From: an uncultured Bacillota bacterium
GTDB taxonomy: Bacteria; Bacillota; Clostridia; Christensenellales; Borkfalkiaceae
Assembly: GCA_949297575.1 (NCBI GenBank)
Contig: CASFTB010000004.1
Location: forward strand, 1-64,000
Direction: 5' to 3'
DNA length: 64,000 bases
In this document: positions 34,139 through 42,730 of the stretch, piece by piece
How the letters are laid out: every line of letters starts with the position of its first letter
Numbering within the stretch: the stretch's first letter is position 1
The notes under the pieces: model-generated
What the model was told of the DNA's origin: nothing
The model's input: only the letters and a program-made list of their open reading frames with translations
The model's database searches: none
Translations under genes and position numbers: made by a program

Positions 34139-35113
34139 ATGCAATACGTTTTTTTCGATATCGAATGCGCCTGCGTGTACAAGAACGTGGCAAAGATCTG
34201 CGTCTTCGGGTACTGCGTGGCGGATGAAAATTTTAATATCATACAGAAAGAGGATATCCTCATCAACCCCAACGGGAAGTTTCATCTCACCGACCGCGGC
34301 GGAGACGGCATCGTCCTCCCGTACGACTACGACGATTTCAAAAAGTATCCCGATTTCAAAAAGTTCTATCCCCGCATCCGCGCGCTGCTGGAAGGGGAGG
34401 ACAAACTCGTATTTGGCCACGCCGCCGTCAACGACGTAAAATATCTCTGCCTCGAGACCAAGCGCTACCGCCTGCCTTCTTTCAACTTCCGCTTCGCCGA
34501 TACGCAGGTGCTGTATATGGCGATGACGGAGACCTTTGACCGCCAGGCGGGGCTGGAATCGCTGACGCAGATCTTCGAGATCGACTATACCCCGCACTGC
34601 GCGGCAGATGACGCCTATGCGACCATGCGCATCGCCCAGGAGATGTGCGAAAAGGAAAACTGCACCCTCCCCGAACTTCTGGAAAAGTTCGGCATCCGCT
34701 TCGGAAAGATCGGCAACTACCAATTCTCCAACTGCTCTTCCCGCCGCCGCAGCGACTATCTGAAAGAGAAGAGCCGCCTCAAGAGAGAGCGGGGAGAAAA
34801 GCGCGCGAAGTTCAACGACTTCGTGTACGGCTACCGCGTCCGCCCGCAGACGGACGAGCTCAAGGGCAAGCGCTTCAGCTTTTCCCGCAGCATCGAGGAG
34901 GAGCTTCCCCTCGCCAAGCGGCTGGTCAAGGCCATCGTCCGCAGGGGCGGGAAGTATTCGATGAAGCTGTCCGGTTGCAACGCCTTTGTGGAGGAAGAAG
35001 GGGACGACAGTGTCCGCCGCGAGGCTGCACACAGGCTGCAAGGGGAAGGGAAGATCGGGGAGATCTATACTCTTGCGGAATTTGCCGACCTCTATCTCGG
35101 AGAAGAGGAGTGA
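34139..35113 (+). CDS. DnaQ-like 3'-5' exonuclease domain protein
   Basis: 324 residues. DEDDh exonuclease: FFDIECA at residues 5-11 (Asp, Glu), VFGHAAVNDVKYL with the second Asp at about 105, and HCAADDAYAT with the final His-Asp pair at about 160. The C-terminal 130 residues are basic and contain LKGKRFSFSRSIEEELP, which resembles a BRCT-like start seen in DnaQ-BRCT proteins. A repair or proofreading nuclease is likely. One base separates it from the next gene. Confidence 0.85.
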   Translation: MQYVFFDIECACVYKNVAKICVFGYCVADENFNIIQKEDILINPNGKFHLTDRGGDGIVLPYDYDDFKKYPDFKKFYPRIRALLEGEDKLVFGHAAVNDVKYLCLETKRYRLPSFNFRFADTQVLYMAMTETFDRQAGLESLTQIFEIDYTPHCAADDAYATMRIAQEMCEKENCTLPELLEKFGIRFGKIGNYQFSNCSSRRRSDYLKEKSRLKRERGEKRAKFNDFVYGYRVRPQTDELKGKRFSFSRSIEEELPLAKRLVKAIVRRGGKYSMKLSGCNAFVEEEGDDSVRREAAHRLQGEGKIGEIYTLAEFADLYLGEEE

Positions 35114-35114
35114 T

Positions 35115-36383
35115 ATGCTCGAGCAATATCTGCGCCGCTTGCAAGAGCGCCTGACAGACTATGCCGCATATGAAGCATGCCTGCGCCTCCCGCCGTATAA
35201 GGGGCTGCGCGTCAATACGCTCAAGCTCACGGCGGAGGAGTTCGCCGCGCTCTCGCCCTTTGCCCTTGAGCCCGTGCCCTGGGAAGGGGCGGGCTTTTAT
35301 ATTGAGGAGGAGAGGCCGGGCCGCTCCGCCTATCACGATGCCGGGCTGTTCTATGTGCAGGAGCCGAGCGCCATGTGCGCCGTGCCCCTTTTGGATGTGC
35401 AGCCGGGCGAACGCGTGCTCGACCTGTGCGCCGCCCCCGGCGGCAAGGGCACGCAGCTCGCGCAAGCGATGCAAGGGCAGGGCATCCTCGTTCTCAACGA
35501 AAAGATCCCCGCCCGCGCGAAGATCCTTTTGCAGAACGTCGAGCGCATGGGCATCGTCAACGCCGTCGTCACCTGCGCCGACCCCGCATCCTTAGAAGAG
35601 CGCTTTGCAGGGTATTTCGATAAGGTGCTCGTCGACGCGCCCTGTTCGGGGGAGGGGATGCTGCGCAAGGAGCCGGAGGCCGCCGCGAACTGGTCGCCCG
35701 AAAACGTCTCGATGTGCGCGGCCCGGCAGAAAAAGCTGCTCGACTCCGCCGCGCGCATGGTGTGCGAAGGGGGGCGCCTCGTCTACTCCACCTGCACGTT
35801 CGCCGAGGAGGAGGACGAAGAAAACGTCTCCGATTTCCTCAGGCGGCATCCGGACTTTCGTCTCCTGCAACAAAGAAAAATTTGGCCGCACCGCGAAAGG
35901 GGAGAGGGACATTTTGCCGCCCTTTTCGAACGGACGGCGGGCGCCGGGCGGCTCCGTCTGCGGCCGGGCAAAGAGCGCGCGGAGCGCGCCGCCGTTGCTT
36001 CCTTTTCCTCCTTTGCAATGGACTTTTTCGTCCGACCGCCCGCGGGGCGCATGCTCTCCTTCGGGGAGACGCTCTGCCTCGTGCCGGAAGAGCTCTTTTC
36101 TCTCGACGGCCTGCGCGTACTGCGCGCGGGGCTGGCGCTCGGATGCGCGCGTGCGGGCAGGTTTGAGCCCGCCCACGCCCTCGCCCTTGCGGCGCGTCGC
36201 GAAGATCTGCGCGCCGTGGCCAGCTTTTCGGAGGAGGAGATCGCCCCGTATTTGCGGGGAGAGGAATTGCCCTGTGCCGTGCGCGGCTGGTGTGCCGTCG
36301 CGGTGAACGGCTATCCGCTCGGCCTGGGAAAGGGGAGCGGCAATGTTTTAAAAAATCACTATCCCAAGGGGCTGAGGAGGTAA
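35115..36383 (+). CDS. RsmF/NOL1-NOP2-sun family RNA (cytosine-5) methyltransferase
   Basis: 422 residues. SAM site LDLCAAPGGKGTQLAQAM at about 103-120, VLVDAPCSGEGMLRKEP with the first catalytic Cys, and YSTCTFAEEEDEENV with the nucleophile Cys. The C-terminal part has the RsmF-like extension (HALALAARREDL and CAVRGWCAVAVNGYPLGLGK), suggesting 16S rRNA m5C modification rather than RsmB. It lacks the NusB-like N-terminal domain of RsmB. Coupled to the exonuclease gene. Confidence 0.92.
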   Translation: MLEQYLRRLQERLTDYAAYEACLRLPPYKGLRVNTLKLTAEEFAALSPFALEPVPWEGAGFYIEEERPGRSAYHDAGLFYVQEPSAMCAVPLLDVQPGERVLDLCAAPGGKGTQLAQAMQGQGILVLNEKIPARAKILLQNVERMGIVNAVVTCADPASLEERFAGYFDKVLVDAPCSGEGMLRKEPEAAANWSPENVSMCAARQKKLLDSAARMVCEGGRLVYSTCTFAEEEDEENVSDFLRRHPDFRLLQQRKIWPHRERGEGHFAALFERTAGAGRLRLRPGKERAERAAVASFSSFAMDFFVRPPAGRMLSFGETLCLVPEELFSLDGLRVLRAGLALGCARAGRFEPAHALALAARREDLRAVASFSEEEIAPYLRGEELPCAVRGWCAVAVNGYPLGLGKGSGNVLKNHYPKGLRR

Positions 36384-36428
36384 GTCTCTTTCCCCTGAAA
36401 ATACAGAAAAAAGACAAAGGAGTTTTTT

Positions 36429-37409
36429 ATGAGCAAGATCAGGTTGGGCATCGTCGGATACGGCAACCTCGGCAGGGGCGTGCAGTACGCCGCTTCTCAG
36501 AGCGACGACATGGAGGTCGTCGCTGTATTCACCCGCAGAGATCCCGCAGCGGTGAAGACCGTCCTCCCCGTCAAGGTTGAGCGGTATGACGCGATGGAGG
36601 AATATGCGGATAAGATCGACGTGATGATCCTCTGCGGCGGCAGCGCGACCGATCTGCCCGAGCAGTCCGCAGAGGTCGTGCGCCTCTTCAACACGGTAGA
36701 CAGTTTCGACACCCATGCGAAGATCCCCGCATACTTCGATCGCCTCGACGCGGCGGGGAAGGAGAGCGGCCATCTCGGCGCGATGAGCATCGGCTGGGAT
36801 CCGGGGCTGTTCTCCCTTGCGCGCATTTATTTCGATTCCGCCGTGCGCCGCGGCAGTACCTATACTTTCTGGGGCAAGGGCGTCAGCCAGGGGCACAGCG
36901 ATGCCATCCGCCGCGTCGCGGGCGTAAAGGATGCGCGCCAGTATACCGTTCCCGTCGAGAGCGCGCTCGAGCGCGTCAGAAAGGGCGAAGAACCGCAGCT
37001 CTCCACCCGCGAAAAACATACCCGCGAGTGCTATGTCGTTGCGGAAGAAGGGGCAGACCTTGCCCGCATCGAGCGCGAGATCAAGGAGATGCCCAACTAC
37101 TTTGCAGACTATGATACGACCGTGCATTTCATCTCCGAGGAGGAGATGAAGCGCGACCACGCCAAGCTGCCGCACGGCGGTTTTGTGCTGCGTTCAGGCA
37201 CGTCTGCGGCGGGGAATAAGTTCCTCACGGAATTTTCGCTCAGGCTGGACAGCAATCCTGAATTCACTTCCTGCGTGCTCGTCGCCTATGCGCGCGCCGT
37301 CTATCGGATGCATGCGGAGGGGAGGTGCGGCGCCGTCACCGCGTTCGACGTGGCGCCCAAGTATCTTTCTCCGCTCTCCGAAGCGGATCAGCGCAAACAG
37401 CTGCTTTGA
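36429..37409 (+). CDS. ddh: meso-diaminopimelate dehydrogenase
   Basis: 326 residues. NADPH-dependent amination of tetrahydrodipicolinate straight to meso-DAP, a one-step branch of lysine and murein synthesis. GIVGYGNLGRGV is the Rossmann loop at residues 7-18; CGGSATDLPEQ, NTVDSFDTH, MSIGWDPGLFS and GKGVSQGHSDA are close to the Corynebacterium and Clostridium enzymes. Followed by a very strong terminator. Confidence 0.94.
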   Translation: MSKIRLGIVGYGNLGRGVQYAASQSDDMEVVAVFTRRDPAAVKTVLPVKVERYDAMEEYADKIDVMILCGGSATDLPEQSAEVVRLFNTVDSFDTHAKIPAYFDRLDAAGKESGHLGAMSIGWDPGLFSLARIYFDSAVRRGSTYTFWGKGVSQGHSDAIRRVAGVKDARQYTVPVESALERVRKGEEPQLSTREKHTRECYVVAEEGADLARIEREIKEMPNYFADYDTTVHFISEEEMKRDHAKLPHGGFVLRSGTSAAGNKFLTEFSLRLDSNPEFTSCVLVAYARAVYRMHAEGRCGAVTAFDVAPKYLSPLSEADQRKQLL

Positions 37410-37420
37410 TAAAAATGTGT

Positions 37421-37463
37421 GATAAAAAGAGGGGCTGTGTCAGGCGCAGCCCCTCTTTTTATC
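37421..37463 (+). terminator. terminator of ddh
   Basis: A 17-bp perfect stem, GATAAAAAGAGGGGCTG with its complement, loop of nine bases, flanked by A5/T5. It can act on both strands. Confidence 0.92.
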
Positions 37464-37473
37464 TGTTTATATT

Positions 37474-37492
37474 GTACTATGCGTGACATAAA
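37474..37492 (+). repeat. palindromic motif, copy C
   Basis: GTACTATGCGTGACATAAA, core TATGC-GTG-ACATA at 37478-37490, just after the ddh terminator and before the convergent DUF4363 gene. Confidence 0.7.
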
Positions 37493-37528
37493 AGGCTTGA
37501 TTCCGCGAAAATTTTGTCAAATGGAAGA

Positions 37529-37906
37529 TCAGAAAATATTTTCAAAGGTGAGTGCATATGTCTGCGGGATCTGTTCGCACAGGGTAAGCAGTACCTCGAT
37601 TTTGGAGAGCGCCTGCGCGCCGTCTTCGCTTTCGATAAAGCTCACCGCTTCCCCAAGCCAATAGTCGATGTAGGAGATGTCGCTGTGCGGGATGACGGCA
37701 TGCAGCCTTTTCTTCTTTTCTTCCCAAAGTGTGCGCACGCTCTCCGCGTCGCCGCGGGAGGCTCTGTTTTCCCGCACTTTTTCTTCGAGGGAGGTAAGGG
37801 CGCTTTCAAAGGCATCGAATTGGCGGTTGACGAAGTAGTGCTCGCCGAACGCCGCCGCGAACAGCAGCCCTGCCGCGATCAGCAGGGAGAGGACTGTCTT
37901 TACCAT
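37529..37906 (-). CDS. DUF4363 membrane-anchored protein
   Basis: 125 residues. One N-terminal membrane helix (residues 5-22) followed by a helical extracytoplasmic part with FESALTSLEEKVRENR and YIDYWLGEAVSFIES. Matches DUF4363, which is typically paired with a DUF421 (YetF-like) gene in spore formers. The ATG overlaps the DUF421 stop by seven bases. Confidence 0.85.
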   Translation of the reverse strand: MVKTVLSLLIAAGLLFAAAFGEHYFVNRQFDAFESALTSLEEKVRENRASRGDAESVRTLWEEKKKRLHAVIPHSDISYIDYWLGEAVSFIESEDGAQALSKIEVLLTLCEQIPQTYALTFENIF

Positions 37907-38598
37907 GCGCTTCCCTCCGGTAGCCCGATGCGAAAAGAGCGGTACTTTTCGCCGCGGCACTGCAGATAGATCTTTCCCGTACCGTCCATCGTCAAAACAA
38001 ATACGCGGCGCACCGACCGTATGCCCTGCTCGTGCAGCAGCTCCTCAAAAAAGCTGCGGTCGGTCTTTGTCAGCGAGAGGTTTTTGTCGTCGAATTTGCC
38101 GTCGTCGATGATGAGCACAGGGAGGGAAACTTTGTTTTCTTTGGGCGCGTCCTCGCGCGGCATGGCGGAGAACTGTCCGTTCGCCTCGTACAGCGCGTAG
38201 GCCACTTCGTCTAAGGAAAAATACCCCGCCGTCCGCATGGATTCGATGAGGTCGGAGAGGTCCAAATTGTTCTTTTTCAGCTGCGAGATATCGATGCCGT
38301 TTTTGTTGATGACGACGGACGGCCTTCCGCCCACCACCGTCTTGAACGGCTTGCATTTGAGGTCGATGAGCAGGGTGAGCTGGTGCAAAAGGAAGATGGT
38401 CAGCATGGAGACGATGCCGTACAGCAGCGGGATGGAGGTGTCTGCCATGGGGATGCAGGCGAGCTCGGCGATGAGCAGGGTGATGACCAGCTCGAAAGGC
38501 TGCATCTCTCCGATCTGCCGCTTGCCCATCAGCCGCATGACCGCGAGCAGCACGATGAAGATGACGGCAGTGCGCACAAAGATAAGTCCCATGCCCAC
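37900..38598 (-). CDS. DUF421/YetF-like membrane protein
   Basis: 232 residues. Three membrane helices in the first 90 residues (MRLMGKRQIGEMQPFELVI is the family signature), then a soluble part with GRPSVVINKNGIDISQLKKN and VLIIDDGKF. Several YetF-like proteins are linked to sporulation or germination; the biochemical role is not established. Translationally coupled to the DUF4363 gene. Confidence 0.88.
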   Translation of the reverse strand: MGMGLIFVRTAVIFIVLLAVMRLMGKRQIGEMQPFELVITLLIAELACIPMADTSIPLLYGIVSMLTIFLLHQLTLLIDLKCKPFKTVVGGRPSVVINKNGIDISQLKKNNLDLSDLIESMRTAGYFSLDEVAYALYEANGQFSAMPREDAPKENKVSLPVLIIDDGKFDDKNLSLTKTDRSFFEELLHEQGIRSVRRVFVLTMDGTGKIYLQCRGEKYRSFRIGLPEGSAW

Positions 38599-38635
38599 AG
38601 TATGCTGCCGCGCGCGCGGAATTATTCTCTCGGGC

Positions 38636-38658
38636 AGAGGCCGCGCGGGGCGGCCTCT
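38636..38658 (-). terminator. hairpin between mutM and the DUF421 gene
   Basis: AGAGGCCGC-GCGGG-GCGGCCTCT, a 9-bp stem. No T-run follows on the minus strand, so it may be a weak terminator. Confidence 0.5.
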
Positions 38659-38667
38659 CTTTATCGT

Positions 38668-39489
38668 CTAATGCTGGCAGTGCGGGCAGAAGACGCTGCT
38701 CCTGCCGCCGAGTACGATGCGCCGCAGCGCCGCTCCGCAAACGGGGCAGGGTTCGCCGGATTTTCCGTATACATGCAAAAACGGCGTATTGCGGTATTCT
38801 TGCCCTTTGCCGGCGGCATACTCTGCAAAGGAAACAGCGTTCTTATCGATAAAAAATCGAAGCCGGTCGGGAATCGTTTCTGCAAGCCGCTTGAAATTCG
38901 CGCCCGACAGTTCGCTGCACGGCTTGTCAGGGCGGATTCCCGCGGCGAATAATATTTCGTCCGAATAGATGTTGCCGATGCCGGCAACGATGCGTTGGTC
39001 GAGCAGCATAGACTTGACGGGTTTCTTGCTGTTTTTGCATTTGCCCTGCATATATGCCGCGGTCAATGCGCCGTCAAACGGCTCTAAGCCGAGTTCGTTT
39101 GCGCCGCTTGTATCCGGTTCGCCGCTTTTTGCAAACCACAGTTTTCCCAAACGGCGCACATCCTCATAGCGCAGCTCGTTTCCGTCGCTGAGGGAAAGAA
39201 TAACGTGTGTATGCTTTTCGACAGGCGCGGTTTGCGGTTCTATTATAAGGCAGCCCGTCATGCGCAGGTGAATGGTGAGGCTGTCGCCGCTTTCAAACAG
39301 CAGCCGCAAAAATTTTCCGCGCCGCGCAAAGTCCGCTATGGTCTGCCCCGTAACGCCTGCAATGAACAGTTCGGGTGAAGGGTAAGCTATGACCTGCGCA
39401 TTATGTGCCTGCACGTTTGCAATGGTTTTTTTGAGCACGTGCGGCGTAAGCACGCGCCGCACCGTTTCCACTTCGGGCAGTTCGGGCAT
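38668..39489 (-). CDS. mutM: formamidopyrimidine-DNA glycosylase
   Basis: 273 residues. Removes 8-oxoguanine and opens the strand. The catalytic N-terminus MPELPEVETVRR (Pro2, Glu3), Lys in RRGKFLRLL, the H2TH region VAGIGNIYSDEILFAA and a C-terminal zinc finger CPVC...CPHC are all present. The ribosome site AGGAGGAGG is 54 bases after DUF1848, in an MFS-DUF1848-mutM order. Confidence 0.95.
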   Translation of the reverse strand: MPELPEVETVRRVLTPHVLKKTIANVQAHNAQVIAYPSPELFIAGVTGQTIADFARRGKFLRLLFESGDSLTIHLRMTGCLIIEPQTAPVEKHTHVILSLSDGNELRYEDVRRLGKLWFAKSGEPDTSGANELGLEPFDGALTAAYMQGKCKNSKKPVKSMLLDQRIVAGIGNIYSDEILFAAGIRPDKPCSELSGANFKRLAETIPDRLRFFIDKNAVSFAEYAAGKGQEYRNTPFLHVYGKSGEPCPVCGAALRRIVLGGRSSVFCPHCQH

Positions 39490-39543
39490 GATGATCCTCC
39501 TCCTGAAAGTATCCCGCGAAATATCGCCTGCAGGTCGGCTTTT

Positions 39544-40491
39544 TTATTCTCCGTCGAACAGAGAACGCTGCCGCGCCGTCGATAGGAGAAAGCTCGTTTG
39601 ATTGCCTTGTACGATCGTGTCTGTGCTTTCGACGTGCCCCAACAGGATGGGGGAATCCGGGTCGTGCCGCCGATAGTTTTCCACCGCCCTCTGCGGGCTC
39701 TTGTTCGCGTAACAGTAGCGGCAGCCGTTCGGGCATGTGTCGTAGGCGCCGATGTCGCGGCTCTCGATGCACCGGCACCCCGCGCGCAGCCCCCTGTGCT
39801 TCAGGTCTTTGAATTCGCACCCGTTCGCCCGCCCGAGGATCTCCAAAGTTGCGCATCCCGAAACGTGTATGCCGTAGCGGGAAAAATCCCCGTTTGTCCC
39901 GCAGGTCTGCAAATAAATTCCGTACCGCCTGGCGGCCTTGCCGAGCCGCTCGGCGATGCGTTCCTTGTCCGTTTCGGAGATCGGCATCAGTTCGGGCATA
40001 TTTGTTTCCAGCTTTTTATACATCTCCACAAAGCTGAAAATACAGCGGTCGATGTGCGGCGCGAGCTTTTCCGCCATGCGCCCGAAGGTCTCCGCATGCC
40101 GCTCGACGGTATACTTTCCGGTCAGGAGCACGGGGTCGTACCGCCATGCGACCCGCTGTTTCCCGACGAGTTTCGACAGGGCGATGAGCGTCTCCATGCT
40201 CTCTTCGATCTCCGGCACGCCCGGTTCGATGTCCTTGCTGTAGGCGGTGATGGTGTAGTGGAAATAAGTGCGGTATTTGTCGGTGATCTCGCGCAAACGG
40301 GGCAGGATGGGCGCGTAGTTCTTGGAACAGAACAGCACCGCGTCGACCTTGTCGGGCGAAAGTTCGTAGCGGGTCACCTTGTTCGGAAAGAGCGGGTTGC
40401 GGGTATAGACGAAGCCTTCCGCAAACCGCTTCAACAGCCATTCTGAATAGTATTGCGCGGTATCCGTCCGCGCGCCCGTGTTTAGGATCAT
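39544..40491 (-). CDS. DUF1848 protein
   Basis: 315 residues. DAVLFCSKNYAP, AWRYDPVLLT and the Cys-rich C-terminus CPNGCRYCYANKSP match DUF1848. The Cys motif suggests an iron-sulfur cluster, and the fold is probably radical-SAM related, but the reaction is unknown. Its start overlaps the MFS stop (ATGA), so a link with transport is suggested by context only. Confidence 0.87.
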   Translation of the reverse strand: MILNTGARTDTAQYYSEWLLKRFAEGFVYTRNPLFPNKVTRYELSPDKVDAVLFCSKNYAPILPRLREITDKYRTYFHYTITAYSKDIEPGVPEIEESMETLIALSKLVGKQRVAWRYDPVLLTGKYTVERHAETFGRMAEKLAPHIDRCIFSFVEMYKKLETNMPELMPISETDKERIAERLGKAARRYGIYLQTCGTNGDFSRYGIHVSGCATLEILGRANGCEFKDLKHRGLRAGCRCIESRDIGAYDTCPNGCRYCYANKSPQRAVENYRRHDPDSPILLGHVESTDTIVQGNQTSFLLSTARQRSLFDGE

Positions 40492-41660
40492 TGTTCTGCC
40501 TCCGCCTTTTTCGGCTGCTTCGCGATGCGGAAGGTCAGCTCCGTCATGGCGATCATTAGGACGACGAACGCGAGCAGGTAGACGGGCATGATCTCAAACC
40601 CGAGCCGCCTGCCGAGCAGGCCGAACAGCGGCGGGATGAAGGTAGAGCCGGCGTACGCGCTCGCCATTTGTATGCCGATGATCGCGCCCGAATTTTCCGC
40701 GCCGAAGTTGTTCGGCGTCGAATGGATGATGCAGGGGTAGATCGGCCCGCAGCCGAACCCGATGACGACAAAGCCGGCGATCGCGACTGCCGTCGGAGCG
40801 GGAATGAACAGCATGGCGATCCCGCAGATAAGGATGCAGGTGCCGGCAACGATCATCTTGCGGTCGCCGAGTTTGCCGGTGATGAATCCGCTCACGAACC
40901 GGCTGGCGGTGATGCCGATATAGAACAGCGAGGCGAACTGCGCCGCCTGTTCCGCCGCAATGCCCTTGACCTCCGCAAAATAGGTGCTTGCCCAGCCCAT
41001 CGCCGTCGCTTCCGCGGCGCAATAGGCAAAAAAGCCGACGAGCAGGAAGGGGACGCCCCTTAGCTTTAACGCGCCGAGCAGGCCGACGCTCCTTTGCGTC
41101 GCCGTCGGCGCGCTCTTGTTGACTTTCCAGACGGGGAGCGTGAAGAAGAGGAGGGCGGTTATGCCCAACTGTATATACCCGACGAGGCGGTAGCCGTCGT
41201 TCCAGCCGGAGTTCGTCAGCGCAAAGCTCATGAGGAAGGGGCTGACGATCGTCCCCACGCCCCAGAAGCAGTGCAGCCAGCTCAGATGTTTTGACTTGTA
41301 GTGCAGCGCCACATAGTTGTTCAGCGCGGCGTCGACGGCTCCCGCGCCCAGCCCGTACGGTACGGCAAAGAGGATAAGCATCCAGAATCTGCCCGAAAAG
41401 GAAAATCCGAACAGCGCCGCTGCGGTGAGGAAGACGCTGACGGCGGTCACGAGCCGCGTACCGAGCAATTTTGTGAGTTTATCGGAAAGCAAGCTCGAAA
41501 CGATCGTCCCACCCGATATGACCATCGACAGGATGCCCATATAAGAGACGGGCACGCCGAGGTCGCCGTGCATGGCGGGCCACCCCGCTCCGAGCAGAGA
41601 GTCGGGCAGGCCGAGGCTGATAAAGGCGAGGTAGATCAGGGCGAGCAAAAGCGAGTACAT
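40488..41660 (-). CDS. MFS transporter
   Basis: 390 residues with 12 predicted membrane helices. The first loop has the fucose/sugar-permease-like layout SLLSDKLTKLLGTRLVT, and GFGCGPIYPCIIHSTPNNFG in the second half fits the FucP/YfkF-like branch. The start at 41660 follows GGGAGAAAT. The mRNA has a leader of about 130 bases with a CCCGCC/GGCGGG hairpin. The substrate is unknown. Confidence 0.87.
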   Translation of the reverse strand: MYSLLLALIYLAFISLGLPDSLLGAGWPAMHGDLGVPVSYMGILSMVISGGTIVSSLLSDKLTKLLGTRLVTAVSVFLTAAALFGFSFSGRFWMLILFAVPYGLGAGAVDAALNNYVALHYKSKHLSWLHCFWGVGTIVSPFLMSFALTNSGWNDGYRLVGYIQLGITALLFFTLPVWKVNKSAPTATQRSVGLLGALKLRGVPFLLVGFFAYCAAEATAMGWASTYFAEVKGIAAEQAAQFASLFYIGITASRFVSGFITGKLGDRKMIVAGTCILICGIAMLFIPAPTAVAIAGFVVIGFGCGPIYPCIIHSTPNNFGAENSGAIIGIQMASAYAGSTFIPPLFGLLGRRLGFEIMPVYLLAFVVLMIAMTELTFRIAKQPKKAEAEQ

Positions 41661-41798
41661 CTGTATTTCTCCCGGAAGCGTTTTCCGTGCTCTCTGAAAG
41701 CCGTTCGGAACCGGGGCCTCCGCCCGCATGTGCTGCGCCGCGGCTGCCGTCAGAGAAGAAGGGCTCCCGCCGAAGGCGGGTTCGTATCACTCCCTTAC

Positions 41799-41828
41799 AG
41801 TATAGCAAAAAAGAGAGACTCGTGGCAA
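41799..41828 (-). promoter_or_regulatory. promoter of MFS-DUF1848-mutM
   Basis: Minus-strand TTGCCA (41828-41823), 18-base spacer, TATACT (41804-41799). Confidence 0.6.
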
Positions 41829-41885
41829 CTTTTTTCGGTCGTCGGCGCGCCGAAAAAATATTCCTGCAAAGGAGTGCGGATATGC

Positions 41886-41914
41886 TTGCAAAACGGGGAG
41901 AAAAGGAGTATACT
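41886..41914 (+). promoter_or_regulatory. promoter of the THF riboswitch-folT unit
   Basis: TTGCAA (41886-41891), 17-base spacer, TATACT (41909-41914); transcription would begin just before the aptamer. Confidence 0.7.
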
Positions 41915-41924
41915 GTCTTCATAA

Positions 41925-42021
41925 AATGCAGAGTAGCCGAGGCGCGTTAAGTGTTGCGAAACGGGACGTTGTTCGCAAACGAAAGGATCTTTCCTGCGGT
42001 GCCGAGGCGCGTCCGTTGCAA
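41925..42021 (+). ncRNA. tetrahydrofolate riboswitch aptamer
   Basis: The conserved THF aptamer blocks appear in order: AGAGTAG at 41930, GCGTTAAGTG at 41944, GGGACGT, ACGAA at 41979 and GCGGTGCC at 41996. The outer helix pairs TGCA with TGCA, and the next helix pairs CC-GA-GGC with GCC-GA-GG through a tandem GA. This class is known from Clostridia, mainly upstream of folT or folate synthesis genes, which fits the next gene. Confidence 0.88.
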
Positions 42022-42063
42022 GATAGACGCCGCGCGTCCGGCCGGCGCACTGTTTTTCTGCGG

Positions 42064-42088
42064 ACCTCTCAAAACGGGAGGTTTTTTT
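42064..42088 (+). terminator. expression platform: hairpin with T-run that also contains the folT ribosome site
   Basis: ACCTCTC-AAAAC-GGGAGGT (7 bp with one T-G pair) followed by seven T. GGGAGG is also the only Shine-Dalgarno site of folT, nine bases before the ATG, so the hairpin could act at transcription, translation or both. Confidence 0.75.
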
Positions 42089-42090
42089 CT

Positions 42091-42690
42091 ATGTTTACAA
42101 AAGCGTTCAGGTCTGTCTCCGTTTCCAGGAAGGTCGCGATGCTCGCCCTGTTCATCGCGGTCAGCGTCGTCGCAAATTCCGTGCTCGGCGTAGATATCGG
42201 GGCGAGCAACAAGATCGCCTTTACCTATCTCGTCTGCTTTTTTGCCGGGTGCATGATGGGCCCTGTGCCCGCCTTTATCGTCGGCGTGGTGGGGGATGCG
42301 ATCGGCTTTCTGATCCAGCCGGTGGGCGTGTTCTGGTTCTTCGGGGTAACGCTGGGGCTGTTCGGCTTTCTTACTGGGCTGATCATGAACGGCATCCGCA
42401 CAAAGACGGTGAAAGGGCTGTACGCCAAGGCCGTGCTCGCCTTTGCGGTGGGCTTTGTCGTCGTCACCTGCATCGTCAATTCCGTCATAAATTATTTTTA
42501 CAGTTATCTATTTTATTGGGACGGCATCTTTAAAAAAGGATTCTGGATCTATCTGGGCGGCAGGTTGGGCATCCAGTCTGTCGTGTATGTCGCAAACGCC
42601 GTCCTGTCCATGTTGCTGCTCGTCCCGCTGTATCGGCTGCCGCTGCTCGGCGACAGGCGGTTGGGGGACCCCGCAGACAGGGACGAATGA
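42091..42690 (+). CDS. folT: ECF transporter S component, folate type
   Basis: 199 residues with five or six membrane helices; the segment GVDIGASNKIAFTYLVCFFA and GPVPAFIVGVVGDAIGFLI are typical of FolT. It binds folate and docks with the shared EcfAA'T module, which is not in this window. The THF riboswitch upstream supports folate as substrate. Single gene ending in a strong terminator. Confidence 0.92.
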   Translation: MFTKAFRSVSVSRKVAMLALFIAVSVVANSVLGVDIGASNKIAFTYLVCFFAGCMMGPVPAFIVGVVGDAIGFLIQPVGVFWFFGVTLGLFGFLTGLIMNGIRTKTVKGLYAKAVLAFAVGFVVVTCIVNSVINYFYSYLFYWDGIFKKGFWIYLGGRLGIQSVVYVANAVLSMLLLVPLYRLPLLGDRRLGDPADRDE

Positions 42691-42730
42691 GAGGCCGCAC
42701 AGGGGCCGCCGTCGGGCGGCCTCTGTTTTA
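42690..42730. terminator. terminator between convergent folT and spoVB
   Basis: AGAGGCCGC pairs with GCGGCCTCT, followed by GTTTTA on the plus strand. Confidence 0.75.
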
